A stretch of 64,000 nt of DNA, from NCBI RefSeq assembly GCF_019320115.1, contig NC_089587.1, forward strand, positions 88,802,939 through 88,866,938, in the 5' to 3' direction. The notes below the pieces were generated by a model, which had not been told where the DNA came from, made no database searches, and saw only the letters and a list, made by a program, of their open reading frames with translations. The stretch comes from Miscanthus floridulus (taxonomy: Eukaryota > Streptophyta > Magnoliopsida > Poales > Poaceae). The position numbers and the translations under genes were made by a program. Of this stretch, positions 35,268 through 46,673 are shown one piece after another; position 1 is the first letter of the stretch, and each line of letters starts with the position of its first letter.

Positions 35268-35334
35268 CGTCTAGGTCTTTTTGGGCGGGCACGCCGTTAC
35301 GCTGTGCTATAATCACTATGCTGCTTTGTTTTCT

Positions 35335-35471
35335 GGCCCCATTCGGCTTACTGAAACTTGGCTGAAACTAGCTGAAAATACTGTTCTGGCTGAATTATTG
35401 TGAGAGAAAAATACTGTTCCGGCTGAAAAAACAAGTCGAACAAACCGGTTTTTTGTAAGCCGAACGGGGCC
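35335..35471. mobile_element. MITE with GGCCCC(G/A)TTCG termini (copy 2)
   Basis: A 137-bp relative of the element at 13794-13931. It starts GGCCCCATTCGGCTTACTGA and ends GCCGAACGGGGCC. Confidence 0.85.
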
Positions 35472-36948
35472 AATAAAGCGAGGGAAACCTCTTGTCTAAC
35501 AAAAGGTTTCACAAACTTTCTACTCTAGTTTATTACCCACTCGACAGAAGCCACGTTTGTTTGAATTTTTTATTTTAACTTACTTAATTATAAACATAAA
35601 AAAAATTTTATAGATTGACAACGTCAAATTAGCAAGGTAGATTTGTTTAAAAACATTTTCACAATATGTACTCTTTACTTAAGATTTTAGGTAATATATA
35701 TTGTTATATATATTAGGAAAGTGTCTAAGACCATGTTAATGCCGGTAAAAGGATTTATCTTTTGTAACATAGGTATCTAATTTAAGTAAAACTAAAATAA
35801 CCTATAATGATTATAGCATCCTCAACTTTCACGAAAATGTGATTTTCGTGTGTCTATTGTCATGAGAATTGATGCGTGATGATGTACCCTCACGCATTAT
35901 TTTCGTGAGAGTAAAACCATATTTCGTGATGTGTTTTGCACTCTCACAAAATCTCTGGATTCTGGTAGTGTTAGCAGAAGGACTGGAACCTAAAAACACT
36001 ATTGTTGGACAGAACAAAATGCTATCTGAACAGGCATGCTATCAGCTTCAGATAATACAAGGATTTAAACTAATAAATAAACTATGAGCCATGGAGACAT
36101 TGGAGCGGATAGACCTAGAGAGAACAGACAACCACTCAAGCAGTTCAAGAAATGTGCCAGCTAAAAACACATTTGCTTATTCGAGCTCCAGAAAACTGAA
36201 AAGACAAGTTGCTACTGTACTGAAACTCAAACACGTTGCAGAAGAGCTGTTGTTGCTCTAAAAACAGCAGTTTAATAGTACACAGATTAAAATTAATGCT
36301 AGTGATTATTGGCAACTTGTTTGGGACTTAAAGACTTTGTTGTTGTTGATTATTGGCACTCGACAAAGACATTGATGCTAGCGGTGATTGGTGAGCACCA
36401 AGTAATATTCAGGCTTTCATAGGTCTCAACTTTTAAAATTGTTCATCGCAAAAGAAAACTTTTAAAATTGCCTCTCTCTAACCATAATGATTATAGCATC
36501 CTAAAAGTCTTAAACTAGTTTTTGATGGTGTATCGTGTGTTACTTTGCCCGTCCTAAAAATAATGTAATTCTAGGTTTGAAACGAGTCAAACATTTCTAA
36601 GTTTGTCCGCTTTTATTGAAAATCATATCAACATTCATGTATCCAAACATGTTTAATATAAAAATATATCTCATAACAAATCTAATGGTATTAATTTGGT
36701 ATCATAAATTACTATTTTCTAGTATGTAGTTTGGTTAAATTTGAAATCATTTGACTTCTTAAAAGTGAGAATTGTTTTTTAGGACTGCTGGTGTAGTATT
36801 TATATTATTTAGTAATGTTGCAATTAGTAGGTTATATTTGTGTATCGGATAGCGAAAATGAGGACCACCAATGCAAACTCTACAAATTTTAGGCTTGGGG
36901 AAGAAAATAGTTAAAGGTAATAAATTAGAGAATTACATATAGCATGTT
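35472..36948. other. AT-rich intergenic DNA
   Basis: No gene is supported. A stretch at about 35828-35950 holds TTTTCGTG/CACGAAAA motifs in both orientations and may be the remains of a small inverted-repeat element. Confidence 0.4.
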
Positions 36949-37079
36949 GGCTTGGTCGTATTTGACTTATAAGCCATGGCTTATCAGTCAACGAACAATA
37001 TTTTTCTCTTACATCAAACTAGCCAATAGTACTTTCAGCCATGGCTTATAAGCCAAACCAGTCTAAACGAACAAAGCGA
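36949..37079. mobile_element. MITE with TTATAAGCCATGGCTTAT palindromes
   Basis: Both halves contain CTTATAAGCCATGGCTTAT or its near-copy (36970 and 37040), with a TTTTTCTCTTACATCAAA core. This is a familiar grass MITE layout with outer GGCTTGGTCGTA/CTAAACGAACAAAGC ends. Confidence 0.65.
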
Positions 37080-38786
37080 TAAACTATGTATAAAACATAT
37101 AAGTTGGGCTTGCGTGTGGGAGTGATTGTACGTCTATATCTATATCTATCTATACTATGATTCGACAAAAGTATGATGAGTCTATTGACTTGGTGATTAT
37201 AAGACTTTGTCTAGTCTCAACTTGTTTCAGAACACTATTGAGTCAGCCGAAATCAACCAAAATCAGATCCAAATTGGATCAGCCAAACACCTTGAGAATT
37301 TCTAAGAATTACTCAGGTGTTCATTTGAGTGGAACTAAAGACCGAAGATTATTTCTTTTGAGGGTGTATCTGAAACAATGCCAATATGCTGGGGTGTCAT
37401 CTGGATGGTGTGGATTTGGCCCCGGAGGATGGGAGCACACATATGCAAGTCCCTGTCGGGAATAAAATGGCCGGCAAATGGTTACGAGGATCTCATCCCG
37501 TTCGCATCCAATCTGATTCGATGGTCTGTTTCTCTCGCTAATCTCTTTCTTCTCATCGGTGGATGCAACTCAGCCTCGTATCTATCTATGATTTCTGGAC
37601 TTCCTTTGATATTTTCTTTTTTATAAGACACGCACAAATTTAAAGATTCAGACGTTGTATTCTTTGATCAACAATTATGTTTTTACTGATGCAAAATTTT
37701 GTCCTACAAAAATGATACCATTAGATTGGAGTGACATTTTATAACTTTGTTGCCATAATAGTTGCTGCTGAAGTACAATCGAAGGTCAAAATATACTTCA
37801 AAGACCGCGCTCATGGCTTATGCCTTGAAAAGAATATAGTGTAGATTATATCTTAGGGCTCCTTTGGATCAATCAATCATTCATTCCCCGCTGTAAATCT
37901 CAAAATATTTTGTGAGCGTTGGTGACCATAGGACAAGAACAACTGATTGCAATGGGATTGAGTTGATGGTTGTTCTCTTCATGGCTTTCTTTCTCTGTTC
38001 GTTTTGTTTGTCCATCCTCTTGAGAAGATATATTTCACAATATTTGTCCATTATTAAGAATGTCGAGGTTGTAGAATTACAAGTTGATGGTCATTGGCCG
38101 CTGCTTGCTTAGCAAGTTGAGCTTTTAAGTCGAAGACAATAGAGTCCCTACACTTGCTCAGCATGTTGAGCTTAAGTCAAAGAAAATTAATGCAGTCGCT
38201 ACTTGAGCTTAGCTATTTGAGATTCAAGTCAAAGATAATTGAGCAGCCGGCTATATACGAAGGAGGATGGTGGTGAGGCAGAGCATGACAGTGACGAGAT
38301 GCAACGCCATAGCATGGTGGAGCAAGTTGAGGTAGTTGGATTGTTGGAGGTTAGAAGAAAAATCCACTCACCTAAACACAAGTGAATCCCTTACTCGATC
38401 CTATTGGATTGTGGAGCGATTATATTTATTTATTTACTTGATTGAAAAGCGTACCTCTCAGGTTTCCGACGAACTGATAGGAGAGCTACATGTCATCTGA
38501 AAAAATTTAAAATATTGAATTTCAAATTATGAAAACTTAAATCTAAAATTTTTAGGCCTTAATGAATATAAATGAAAAATTTATCAACTACAAAGTTGTA
38601 GATCTGTACGAGTAATACAGATTTGATATAAAGTTTGTCTTCACTTGACTTCATTTGAAAACATTATAACTTTTACTGTGTTGCATCTATTTTCAAAGAC
38701 GAATTAAATTGTTAACCGTATTTAGAAATCGATTTTTAGTGACAGCTGGAATTCCTAGCCGCCTCTTAAGCCTTAAAAAAGCCTTA
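37080..38786. other. AT-rich intergenic DNA
   Basis: Short open frames occur (for example 37157-37465 and 37912-38112), but none has a recognisable domain or gene structure. AAGTCAAAGA-type short repeats lie at 38130-38240. Confidence 0.4.
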
Positions 38787-40415
38787 GGGTCTGTTTGGTT
38801 TGACTTCTAAAGTGTTGTGACTGCCGCAAAAAGTAAAAAGCTAACCAAAGCGTGCAGAGATAGCGCGGTACTTCAACAAAAAGCAACTTCGCGCGACGTT
38901 GTATTCCCGCAGCACCTCCTACCCAGCTTTCACCGGTTGCGAAGGATTGGTTTTGCACCAAATTACCCGCCTGCCACTCTTTACAACGTACTGGTTCGAT
39001 ACTTTCCATCGCTCTCCTCTCTTTCTTTGGTCCAGAACCATCGCTCTCCTCTGTCCACAACCACAGGCCGCGCTAGGGTTAGCGCACGGGCCGGCGATGA
39101 CGCTTCCTTCGTCGTCGGCAACGGTGGCCGCTCCTCCCCGGCAAGAGCGCATCCCGCCCTCTCTTCCTCCCTAGGGCCGCCGCCCTTTCTTCGTCGCAGC
39201 GGGCCGCCGCCGCCCTGTCCGTCGCAGTGGGTCGCCGCCGGTAGCGGGCCGCCGCCGTCCTATCGGCGCCGCCAATGGGCCGTCGCCGCCCTTTCTTCAT
39301 CGCAGCGGGCCCCCACCGACCTCTCTCCGTTGCAGCGGGCCACCGCCTCCAGCAGGACGCCGCTGACCTCTCTCCTAGGGCCATGCTGGTGGCCGCCCCT
39401 TTCGTCTCCTCCCCAGACCAAGCTGCAGGAGTCAGTGGTGGCGCAAATCCGTGGCTGGCAGCCCCGGATCTGCAGGCACTCGAGTGGACGAGATTGCATG
39501 AGTCAGGATTCGAGGTGAGTCTCTAGGAGCTCAAGCATACTGAATTCCCCATTGTGCTCTGTGCTATCCCATAGATACAAATAGGTAGCCATTATTGATT
39601 CATGGAGTATATTGAGAAAATAAACAGATGGCTTGTTCATTCGAGTAGTAAATTGGCTCGTGCACATGAAGGTTTTATAAACTGTGTTCTGTGAAATATA
39701 CTTGTGTCAGACTAGATATATCATCGATGAATTGAAGGAAAAGAGTATAGAGATAGACACTAGTTCTTGGGTGGTAGAAGTATCAGACCGTGTTCCTTTG
39801 CAGCATAATGGGTACTTCTTCCTTCTGGTACTGATCACTGCATAAATTGGTGTGATACTCGTAGTCATGTTATGGTAACTAAATTGAATCAAAGTTTTTT
39901 TTCTTCATTCAAGAATGGCTGATAAGGCGGATTGGTGTGATTCCAATGTGAGGCATTTTATTGATATCTACAAAGGAGAGATAGAAGCTGGGAATAGGCC
40001 GTTGGGATTTTTCAATAGGACTGGTTGGAAAAATGTTATATCTAAGCATGAAGAAAAAAACTGGTCAGAAGCTAACAAAGAAACAACTCAAGAACAAGTG
40101 GGACAATATGAAAAAGGAATATACATGGTTCATGGAGTTGAAGAATAGTGCAACTAGGCTTGGATGGAATGAGGCGAAGCGAACTGTTGAGTGCTCTAAG
40201 GAATGGTGGGATGAACACCTGGCTGCAAGCACTTTACTGTCATTATTCATTGTTCATTTTCAATGCTTTCATATTGTGTTACTTGCTAATGAACCCTTTG
40301 TTTCATTTAATTTCAGAGGTGCAATAATCCTAAGAAAGATATCAAATGCAACCATGGGAGGTTCAGAAAACAAGGGCCGAAGCACCTTGATGATCTGCAT
40401 ATATTGAGGAGTACC
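38787..40415 (+). mobile_element. Possible 5' half of a PIF/Harbinger-like element carrying a Myb-like ORF
   Basis: GGGTCTGTTTGGTTTGACTTC starts immediately after TTA (38784-38786), as expected for a Harbinger terminus and target site. A GC-rich Pro/Arg-coding leader (38900-39520) and a Myb/SANT-like frame follow. Harbinger elements normally encode such a Myb-like protein next to the transposase. The transposase and right end are absent because the gypsy element A begins at 40416. A host Myb/SANT gene is the alternative. Confidence 0.4.
39915..40410 (+). pseudogene. Myb/SANT-like DNA-binding protein, frameshifted and cut by a retrotransposon
   Basis: It starts MADKADWCDSNVRHFIDIYK at 39915. 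The Myb/SANT-like domain (Myb_DNA-bind_3 type) continues through GNRPLGFFNRTGWKNVISK. Then, in a second frame, come KKTGQKLTKKQLKNKWDNMK, EYTWFMELKNSATRLGWNEA and SKEWWDEHL. The frame changes at a run of seven A's near 40050, consistent with a one-base slip. An intron follows (donor uncertain, acceptor near 40316), then a short exon with CNNPKKDIKCNHGRFRKQGP. That exon ends a few bases before element A. Such domains occur in PIF/Harbinger ORF1 and in host proteins. Confidence 0.6.
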
Positions 40416-43400
40416 TGTAACACCCCGGTGTTACGCAAGCATTTAGGCACTGCAAATCATGAACATAATGCATCATCAAGCATCATAATCATACATGCAT
40501 AATCATGTGAAATAATAACTGAAACAATGCTTTAAAACATATGAAACATGCTCGTGAAACAGATAAGTTGCATTACTATTTAAATGAACCTGGGTCGTGT
40601 TTGTGCTTGTAATGATGTTTAACATGATTGTTTGAGAGTACAAATGACTTAGAAATGTTTCACGTGCATTTTGGAGCAAGGTTGGTATTCAAAATTTCCC
40701 CAAATTTTGCTTTTAAAAATATTATTAAAAAATGGTCAAAATACCCTTTATTTAGCTTTTAACTTCCATCTCAAAATCTGTTTGGATTTAGACCTTGCAC
40801 CTTTTGACAAAGTTGTAGAGTTTAAATTTCTAAACAACTTTTATTTTGGGTCCAACTTTTGAAATTACTTTAAAAAAGTTTAAAAATTCATTTGAATGAA
40901 TTTGGGGAAGAAAATAAAAAGGAAAAAAAAATCATTTTCACCTTAATAGGCCACTGCCTCCCTTTCGGCCCCGCAGCACAGGCCGGCCCGGCCTACCTCT
41001 GCGCTGGCTCGCCCGACCGGTGTCAGGCCGCGACCGCCGCGTGGCCACCGCACGCCGGCGACGGCGTACGGGTGGCACCTCAGCGGGCCCCGCCACTCCA
41101 CGCGCTCGCCTTCACCTACCCGACCGCGCCGCGCTCCCCACTTGCCTCTCCACTCCGCCAGCTGCAGCACAGCAGCAGAGCACGCGAGCGCTCACCTCCG
41201 CCACTACCCACGCCGCGCCTTGCCTCGCCGGAGTTGGCTCACCCGGCCACGACAGCTCGCCGTCGACCGCTCCATCTTGCCAGCAGCTCCGCCTCCACCT
41301 CGCGCACCCCGTGCTTGCGTCGGTTCACCATGGTAAGCTTTCACCGGCCGTGAATCGCTCACCGGACTGAGCTCCTCCTTGCTGGAGTGCTCCGTTCCAT
41401 GGACCTCACCTCTCCGTCCTCCTTCTCGCTCTCTTTTCTCATGCATGAGCACCGCCCGAGCTCGGTGGAGCTCCCACTCTGCTCCCCGCGCCACCCCATG
41501 GCCGGAGATGCGCCCCCGTCGGAGAGCCGAGCCACCGTGCCGCCATGCACGCCGATGAGGTCGCCTCCGTGCACCTCTGGCCATGCCCGTTGCACTGCCG
41601 TGTCTGCCTTGTCACGGTGGTCATGATGGTGGTGACCTCGTCATTGGCCACCTCGCCGACGGCGAGTTCGCGCCGATCAGCGGCGCCTATCCTGCAGCGT
41701 GTGGCTGGCAGGTGGGGCTGGCTGACCCGCGGGGGCCCGCTCATCAGTGACTCAGGCGTAGACCTAGGTGCACTACACCGGGTGCACCCAGCGTTTTCAT
41801 CGGCTGGCTTTTTCTAAAAGGATTTAGGAAATGATTTTCTAGAAAATGTTAAATATTCCCAAAAACTCATAACTTGCTCAAAATAGCTCCAAATTTGTTG
41901 AAATAAGTTTTGCTAGGTTTCTTGTGACTAGATCTATCTGTTAAAAATATTGCATGTCAAATTTGTGATACTTTTCTATGTAGCTTTATTTAAATTGAAT
42001 AAATGCTGATTTCTTAGAAAATGTCTAGTAAATAGAATAATTATTAGAAAAATATGGTTCTAGTTTTGTTAATCTCCTTTAGTGATGTACTTTGTAGGAA
42101 AAATATATGTCATGCATGTTCTGTAGAGAAATATTGATGTGTAGTTCAAGTGCCTTTAATTGATGATTTTTGTTATTTTGATAGAGAGCAAAAATTGTAT
42201 AAAACATATGTATGATAATTTTTGTGCAGTGATTGTTTACTGTGTAGAACATAGGAAAAATATTAAATCTATTGTTTGATACTTTTCATAATACAAAGTA
42301 TTTTCATGCTCATATTTATGCCATAGCTTGTCATTTTTGTGTAGGCTATTTTACTTATCCAAATGCCATGAAAATTTTATGGTAGTCTACTTAGAGTAGT
42401 ACTCTACTACTGTAATTTTCTCAGATTTTTATGAGCACCAGAAATATATGTTGCTGTTATAGCCCTAGTTTAAAATGAAATAAAATAATCTTCTTTAATG
42501 CATGTTTAGTTAATAATGTTTGCTTTGGTGTATCTTTGAAGCATCTTAGCTTGCTTTGGTGACTTGGCATATTAGCACAGTGGTTATAGTAGTAGTATAG
42601 TAGTACATGTTCTTGGATGATGTTGGCTACCTTGTAGAAGAGCTTTACTTCTACTATGTCCAATAAAGTTAAACATGTTCATCTACATTCCATGCATCAT
42701 GATCATTACATGTCATCTCTCTGATGCACCTATGCATAAGCACTTATACATCTGCATCATATAGGATCACAGGAGGAGTTGCTAGTAGCAGTTTAGGAAG
42801 AGCAGACTAGGACAGATCCACAAGAAGTCCAGGCACAGGAGGTGCCAGAGGAAGAGGAGCAAGGAGAGGACTTACCTGAGTGCGTGGAACATCACCCTAG
42901 TTTATTCGAACGAGGCAAGCCTCAGAGCATTCTAAGTCTCCTACTTTATAAAATCAATTATTTCTATATATGAGTTTATATATTGTTGGATTAAGTTGTA
43001 GGAGTTGATTGAAACCGTTGATGCATTTATTACTATCATTGCCTACCTTATTACCTTTTTACCCTGTTAGGTCGGGATCGAATAACTGCTTAGCCTTGTT
43101 TAGACCGGTAGCGATCGGTGATTTCTGGTCACCGACATTTATAGGTGGTTACTGGAAGAATTTAGCTATGGAAAGAATGATATCCTAGAATTAACCATGT
43201 GTGATGGATAATTGGAGACCGAACGGAAAAGTTGGAGGCAACCACATAGGGTTCAGGGGTGCTGTTAGTTTCTGTCTGTGTCGATTAAGGACCGATCGTT
43301 GCTCGTCCCTCTTGTCATGTTGAACGCATACCTCACATTTAGCTGGCCGAATAAAGTACCTTTCAACCACGAAGCTAGTGACACTATTTGAGCTGGGATA

Positions 43401-44419
43401 AACTTGGATTGGCAAACTGGTGCTGAAGAGGATATGATGGGGACGCGAAGAGTGAGCCCAAGGTGCGTCCTGGCTGTTGGGCGGTCCCTAGGTAGTACGG
43501 TCCCTGACTGTTATCCCGCGGCTACTTGGAAAGTGTTATTGGTGATCTATAGCTCACTCGATCGGTGAGTGTGGTTTGTGTGAGGAATAAATCACCAGCT
43601 GGTTAGGAATCGATTCGAATCGCCATCGCTTCTAGATAGTGAGCACTTGACTCGAGCTATAGCATCGTAGTAATTATGATGGAACATTGATGGTTATCTG
43701 GATGGTATGGGATATGCTAAATCTAAGTTGGTAACTGGATGCTATTGGTTAATCAAGTGATTGCTATAGTATAGGTGCTTACCTAGATGGATAGGTCATA
43801 ATAAAGATGATGCAAAGTACTTAAAATGGTTTCTTCATGATAGCTTATGCTTTTCGCAAATGAGTCAGCTAGCCCACTAAAGAAAGCCTTGCATAATCCT
43901 TAGTGTCGCTTTATTTTGGTTTAAGACGAATAAGTCTAGCTGAGTACCTTCTCATACTTAGGGCGTTGTTCCTATTGTTGTTGCAGATGGTCAAATGTAC
44001 TACGGCTATTGCATTAACTGCCTGTACTCGACGATGGGTGACAACTAGGACCAAGGGAAATTGTCACTCCATATCTCTCATCTGATGCTTTTGTTGGAGA
44101 TGACTATCTACTGGCACTGTATCTGAACCAAAAGTGTGTGTGTGGCTTTAAAACTATTTGCTTCTGCTATTTCAGTTTGAACTTGGGTTGTAATTACTTT
44201 ATGTTCTAAACTCTGATGTATCCAACTGTCATTGCGAACTTTATGTAGCATGGGACGGTGATTGCTAAACTTGTACGATCTTGGTTTGTATGTCGATTAG
44301 TTTAAAATCCTTCGTGGTTTCACGGACTATTAGGTTATACAGGCTTAAGTTTGCTAAATTATCTGCTTCGGCGGAAGATTTCCTTACTTAATCTTGTATA
44401 ATTGGTTGGTTCTGTTACA
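40416..44419 (+). mobile_element. 5' LTR of element A (about 4.0 kb)
   Basis: It starts TGTAACACCCCGGTGTTACG, the same as the 3' LTR at 51142, and ends CTGTTACA just before the primer site. TGTAACA/TGTTACA are inverted termini. The LTR contains a GC-rich block (40960-41800) and an AT-rich middle, a short conserved open frame (42797-42973), and a block with CTGTGTCGATTAAGG and GATTCGAATCGCC. The last two also occur in element B's LTR. Confidence 0.88.
42797..42973 (+). other. Short open frame inside the element A LTR
   Basis: Fifty-eight codons are open after an in-frame TAG at 42794. The peptide is first acidic/Gln-rich (VQAQEVPEEEEQGEDLPECV), then SLFERGKPQSILSLLLYKIN. Element B's LTR has a comparable frame (about 53925-54122) with an acidic stretch, then FSVNEGKPW and VLQINF. 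The shared order acidic, GKP, hydrophobic, (K/Q)IN suggests an ancestral coding exon in the LTR. No function is known to me. Confidence 0.4.
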
Positions 44420-44421
44420 GC

Positions 44422-44437
44422 TGGCATCAGAGCAAGG
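44422..44437 (+). promoter_or_regulatory. Primer-binding site of element A (initiator-Met type)
   Basis: TGGCATCAGAGCAAGG lies two bases after the LTR end. It differs by one base from TGGTATCAGAGC, complementary to the 3' end of plant initiator tRNA-Met. The change is T to C. Confidence 0.85.
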
Positions 44438-45254
44438 TTTAGGAGGTTACTATTCATGCGTGTATTTAAAACAAAAGGGTTGTGTTACAAAACTAATTAC
44501 AAACTTATAGTATATAGGTGCTTCAACCTCTAATTTAAAACTTAAAAGTGTGCCAGTGGTCATATCCTTTATGCCCAGTTAAGGACTCTAGGTGGCTTAT
44601 TTAAGTACTAACTTGGGGGTCTTTGCATTATATTTCTATTTTCGTTGCTCATATGGCATGCTATTGTATGAGTGCCTTTCACTTGAGTGGTAATGTATGG
44701 ATCCATTGCCTCTACGCCTCGGTAAGTGAGAGTTGTGAGGGCATGATCGGATACACTACCGATCTAGGGAAGTGCTTATATGATGCCAGATTATTTACAT
44801 GCCATACGCATGTTTGTATGAAGGTATCCAATGTGTGGGGAATTCTGTCCTGTGGTGACGATGCCGTCGATAGGACGATGGTTCGGGTAGTTGCTACCGT
44901 TGTACATGTATTTGGGGATGCGTGTAGAGCGAGTAGATTACTTTACTGCTTTCGTGCATATTTTTCTTACAGTCAGGGTTTGGACTAAAGTGGATCTTTT
45001 GCAGGTACATAACAGCGCTATTGTGTAGTACGCATTAGCTACGTTTATGAGAGACTGTTGTATGCCACCATCTATGCCACTAGCAATTGTTATTTTTCCT
45101 AAGTTTGTGAGAACGTACGGAACGTGCATGCATCATGTTGTTACATATCATTCATGGCATTGTTCCTCCCCTTATAAGTTGATTATCCTATTTTGATAAA
45201 AATAACAACTTAACCTTGTTCTCACGTGAGTAATAAAACACAAATTTGCTACAG

Positions 45255-46306
45255 ATGGCACACACAAAGCAGACCGCTCGCAAGTCCACTAGAGGCAGAG
45301 CTCCTCGCCATCAGCTTACTCCACGTACCCATCAGTGCCACACATTTCTTGGAGAGTTTGGGATGCCTACACTCTTGTGGAGAGTGCTCAGCTATGTAGG
45401 CTATCCTGATGAAATGGAGCCCTGCTATTTCTGGACAAATGAGCAGTTGGGGGAAGGTCTCTTGGTTACTATGGAGACCGTTGTTTGTCCCCAAGGTGAT
45501 GGTTCTGAGCGGACTGGTTGGCGTTATGAGTCAACTGGCAGGACCGCTGAAGAAGCAGCTGACAGGGCTGCCTTTGGGATACTGAGGGATATCATGGATC
45601 ATTTTCCTCAGGAGTTGGCAGCCGCTTTAGTTGGAGTCTTTCCGAGGGGCAACCCCTCCATTGACTCGTGGCAACAAGCAAGAGGAAGATCTCTAGAGAT
45701 TGGTACAGCAGAAGGACAGAATAGTGATAACCCTGCTATGAGCGCCATGTTTGCAGTGATGAAGGCTTTCGATGGAGTAGAAGGTAGCCTAAGACGTGTG
45801 TCTGGTGCTCTTGGTCAGGCCCACGATGATCGATGTCAGCTTTAGAGGGATCATGATGCTGAGATTGAGAGGCTCGGTGTAGAGATGGCTCAGTTGACTC
45901 ATCAGAGGTATCAGGTGACCCAGAGGACTGGAGCCTATGAGGGAGACATACGTGCACTGAGAGAGCAGGTTGAACGTCTAACCACCGCCAACAGGAATGC
46001 TAAGTGCATGTTGATCCATGTGCTCCACCAGAGGAATGAAGCCTGGTTCACAGAAGATGTTCTGAGAGCTCAATAGGTTGAGAGCAGCAGCTAGCCAATG
46101 TAGAAGAGTACAATGACAACCTACATGAGGAGGTTCATCAGCTGAATAACCAGCTCCACCCTTACATTCCGCCTGGAGCAGCAAAGATGGATCTAGATGA
46201 GGACGAGGATCCCAAAGAGCCTGAGGCACCAGCTGATGATGACAATGATGATGTGGATAGTGACAATGTCGACATCTCCAACTTAGACAGCGACCACGAT
46301 GAGTAG
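45255..46306 (+). pseudogene. Element A orf0: protein with a histone H3-like N-terminal tail
   Basis: The start at 45255 is chosen because the next residues, AHTKQTARKSTRGRAPRHQL, match histone H3 residues 1-20 at 16 of 20 positions. T3, K4, Q5, T6, A7, R8, K9, S10 and T11 are kept, while R2, G12, K14 and K18 are changed. A globular part of about 100 residues follows (TLLWRVLSYVGYPDEMEPCY to DIMDHFPQELAAALVGVFPR), then a coiled coil (ERLGVEMAQLTHQRYQ; DIRALREQVERLTTANRN) and an acidic end (MDLDEDEDPKEPE; DSDNVDISNLDSDHDE). TAG at 45843 and a frameshift near 46076-46090 now break it. The start follows an acceptor-like TTTGCTACAG. It is not histone-fold. The function is unknown, and chromatin mimicry is an inference. 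Confidence 0.8.
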
Positions 46307-46673
46307 GCTAGTAGTTGTTGCGCTAGCTACTAGGGTTTCGTTTGCGATGACCTTTTGCATGGTTGGCATGTCTTGCATGTAATAATGAGTAGAAAGACTA
46401 AGACCTTGATGTAATGTTGGAAAACTTGGATGTGTTTGTGGCGATATCTGAACATCAAAAGTCCAGTGTATGTATGCTGGCAATTTGGTAATGGACGCGA
46501 TATGTGCGCTTAAGTAATCTAATTAGTGATGTTGTGTTAATTGAAATGACTTATTGTGCCCCTGTTTTATTGTATGAATTTATTCTCTCTAGTGAATTCA
46601 GTACGGCATAATTTTTCATTCACTTGAAATTTCTACAACATCGTCTAATAATTACTGTTGCTGAAATATGTAG

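Noticed and set aside
45255..45320. A real histone H3 gene captured by the element
   Set aside because: Only the first about 20 residues resemble H3. No histone fold follows, and the second family has the same plan, so this is a tail-like motif in orf0 rather than an H3 gene.
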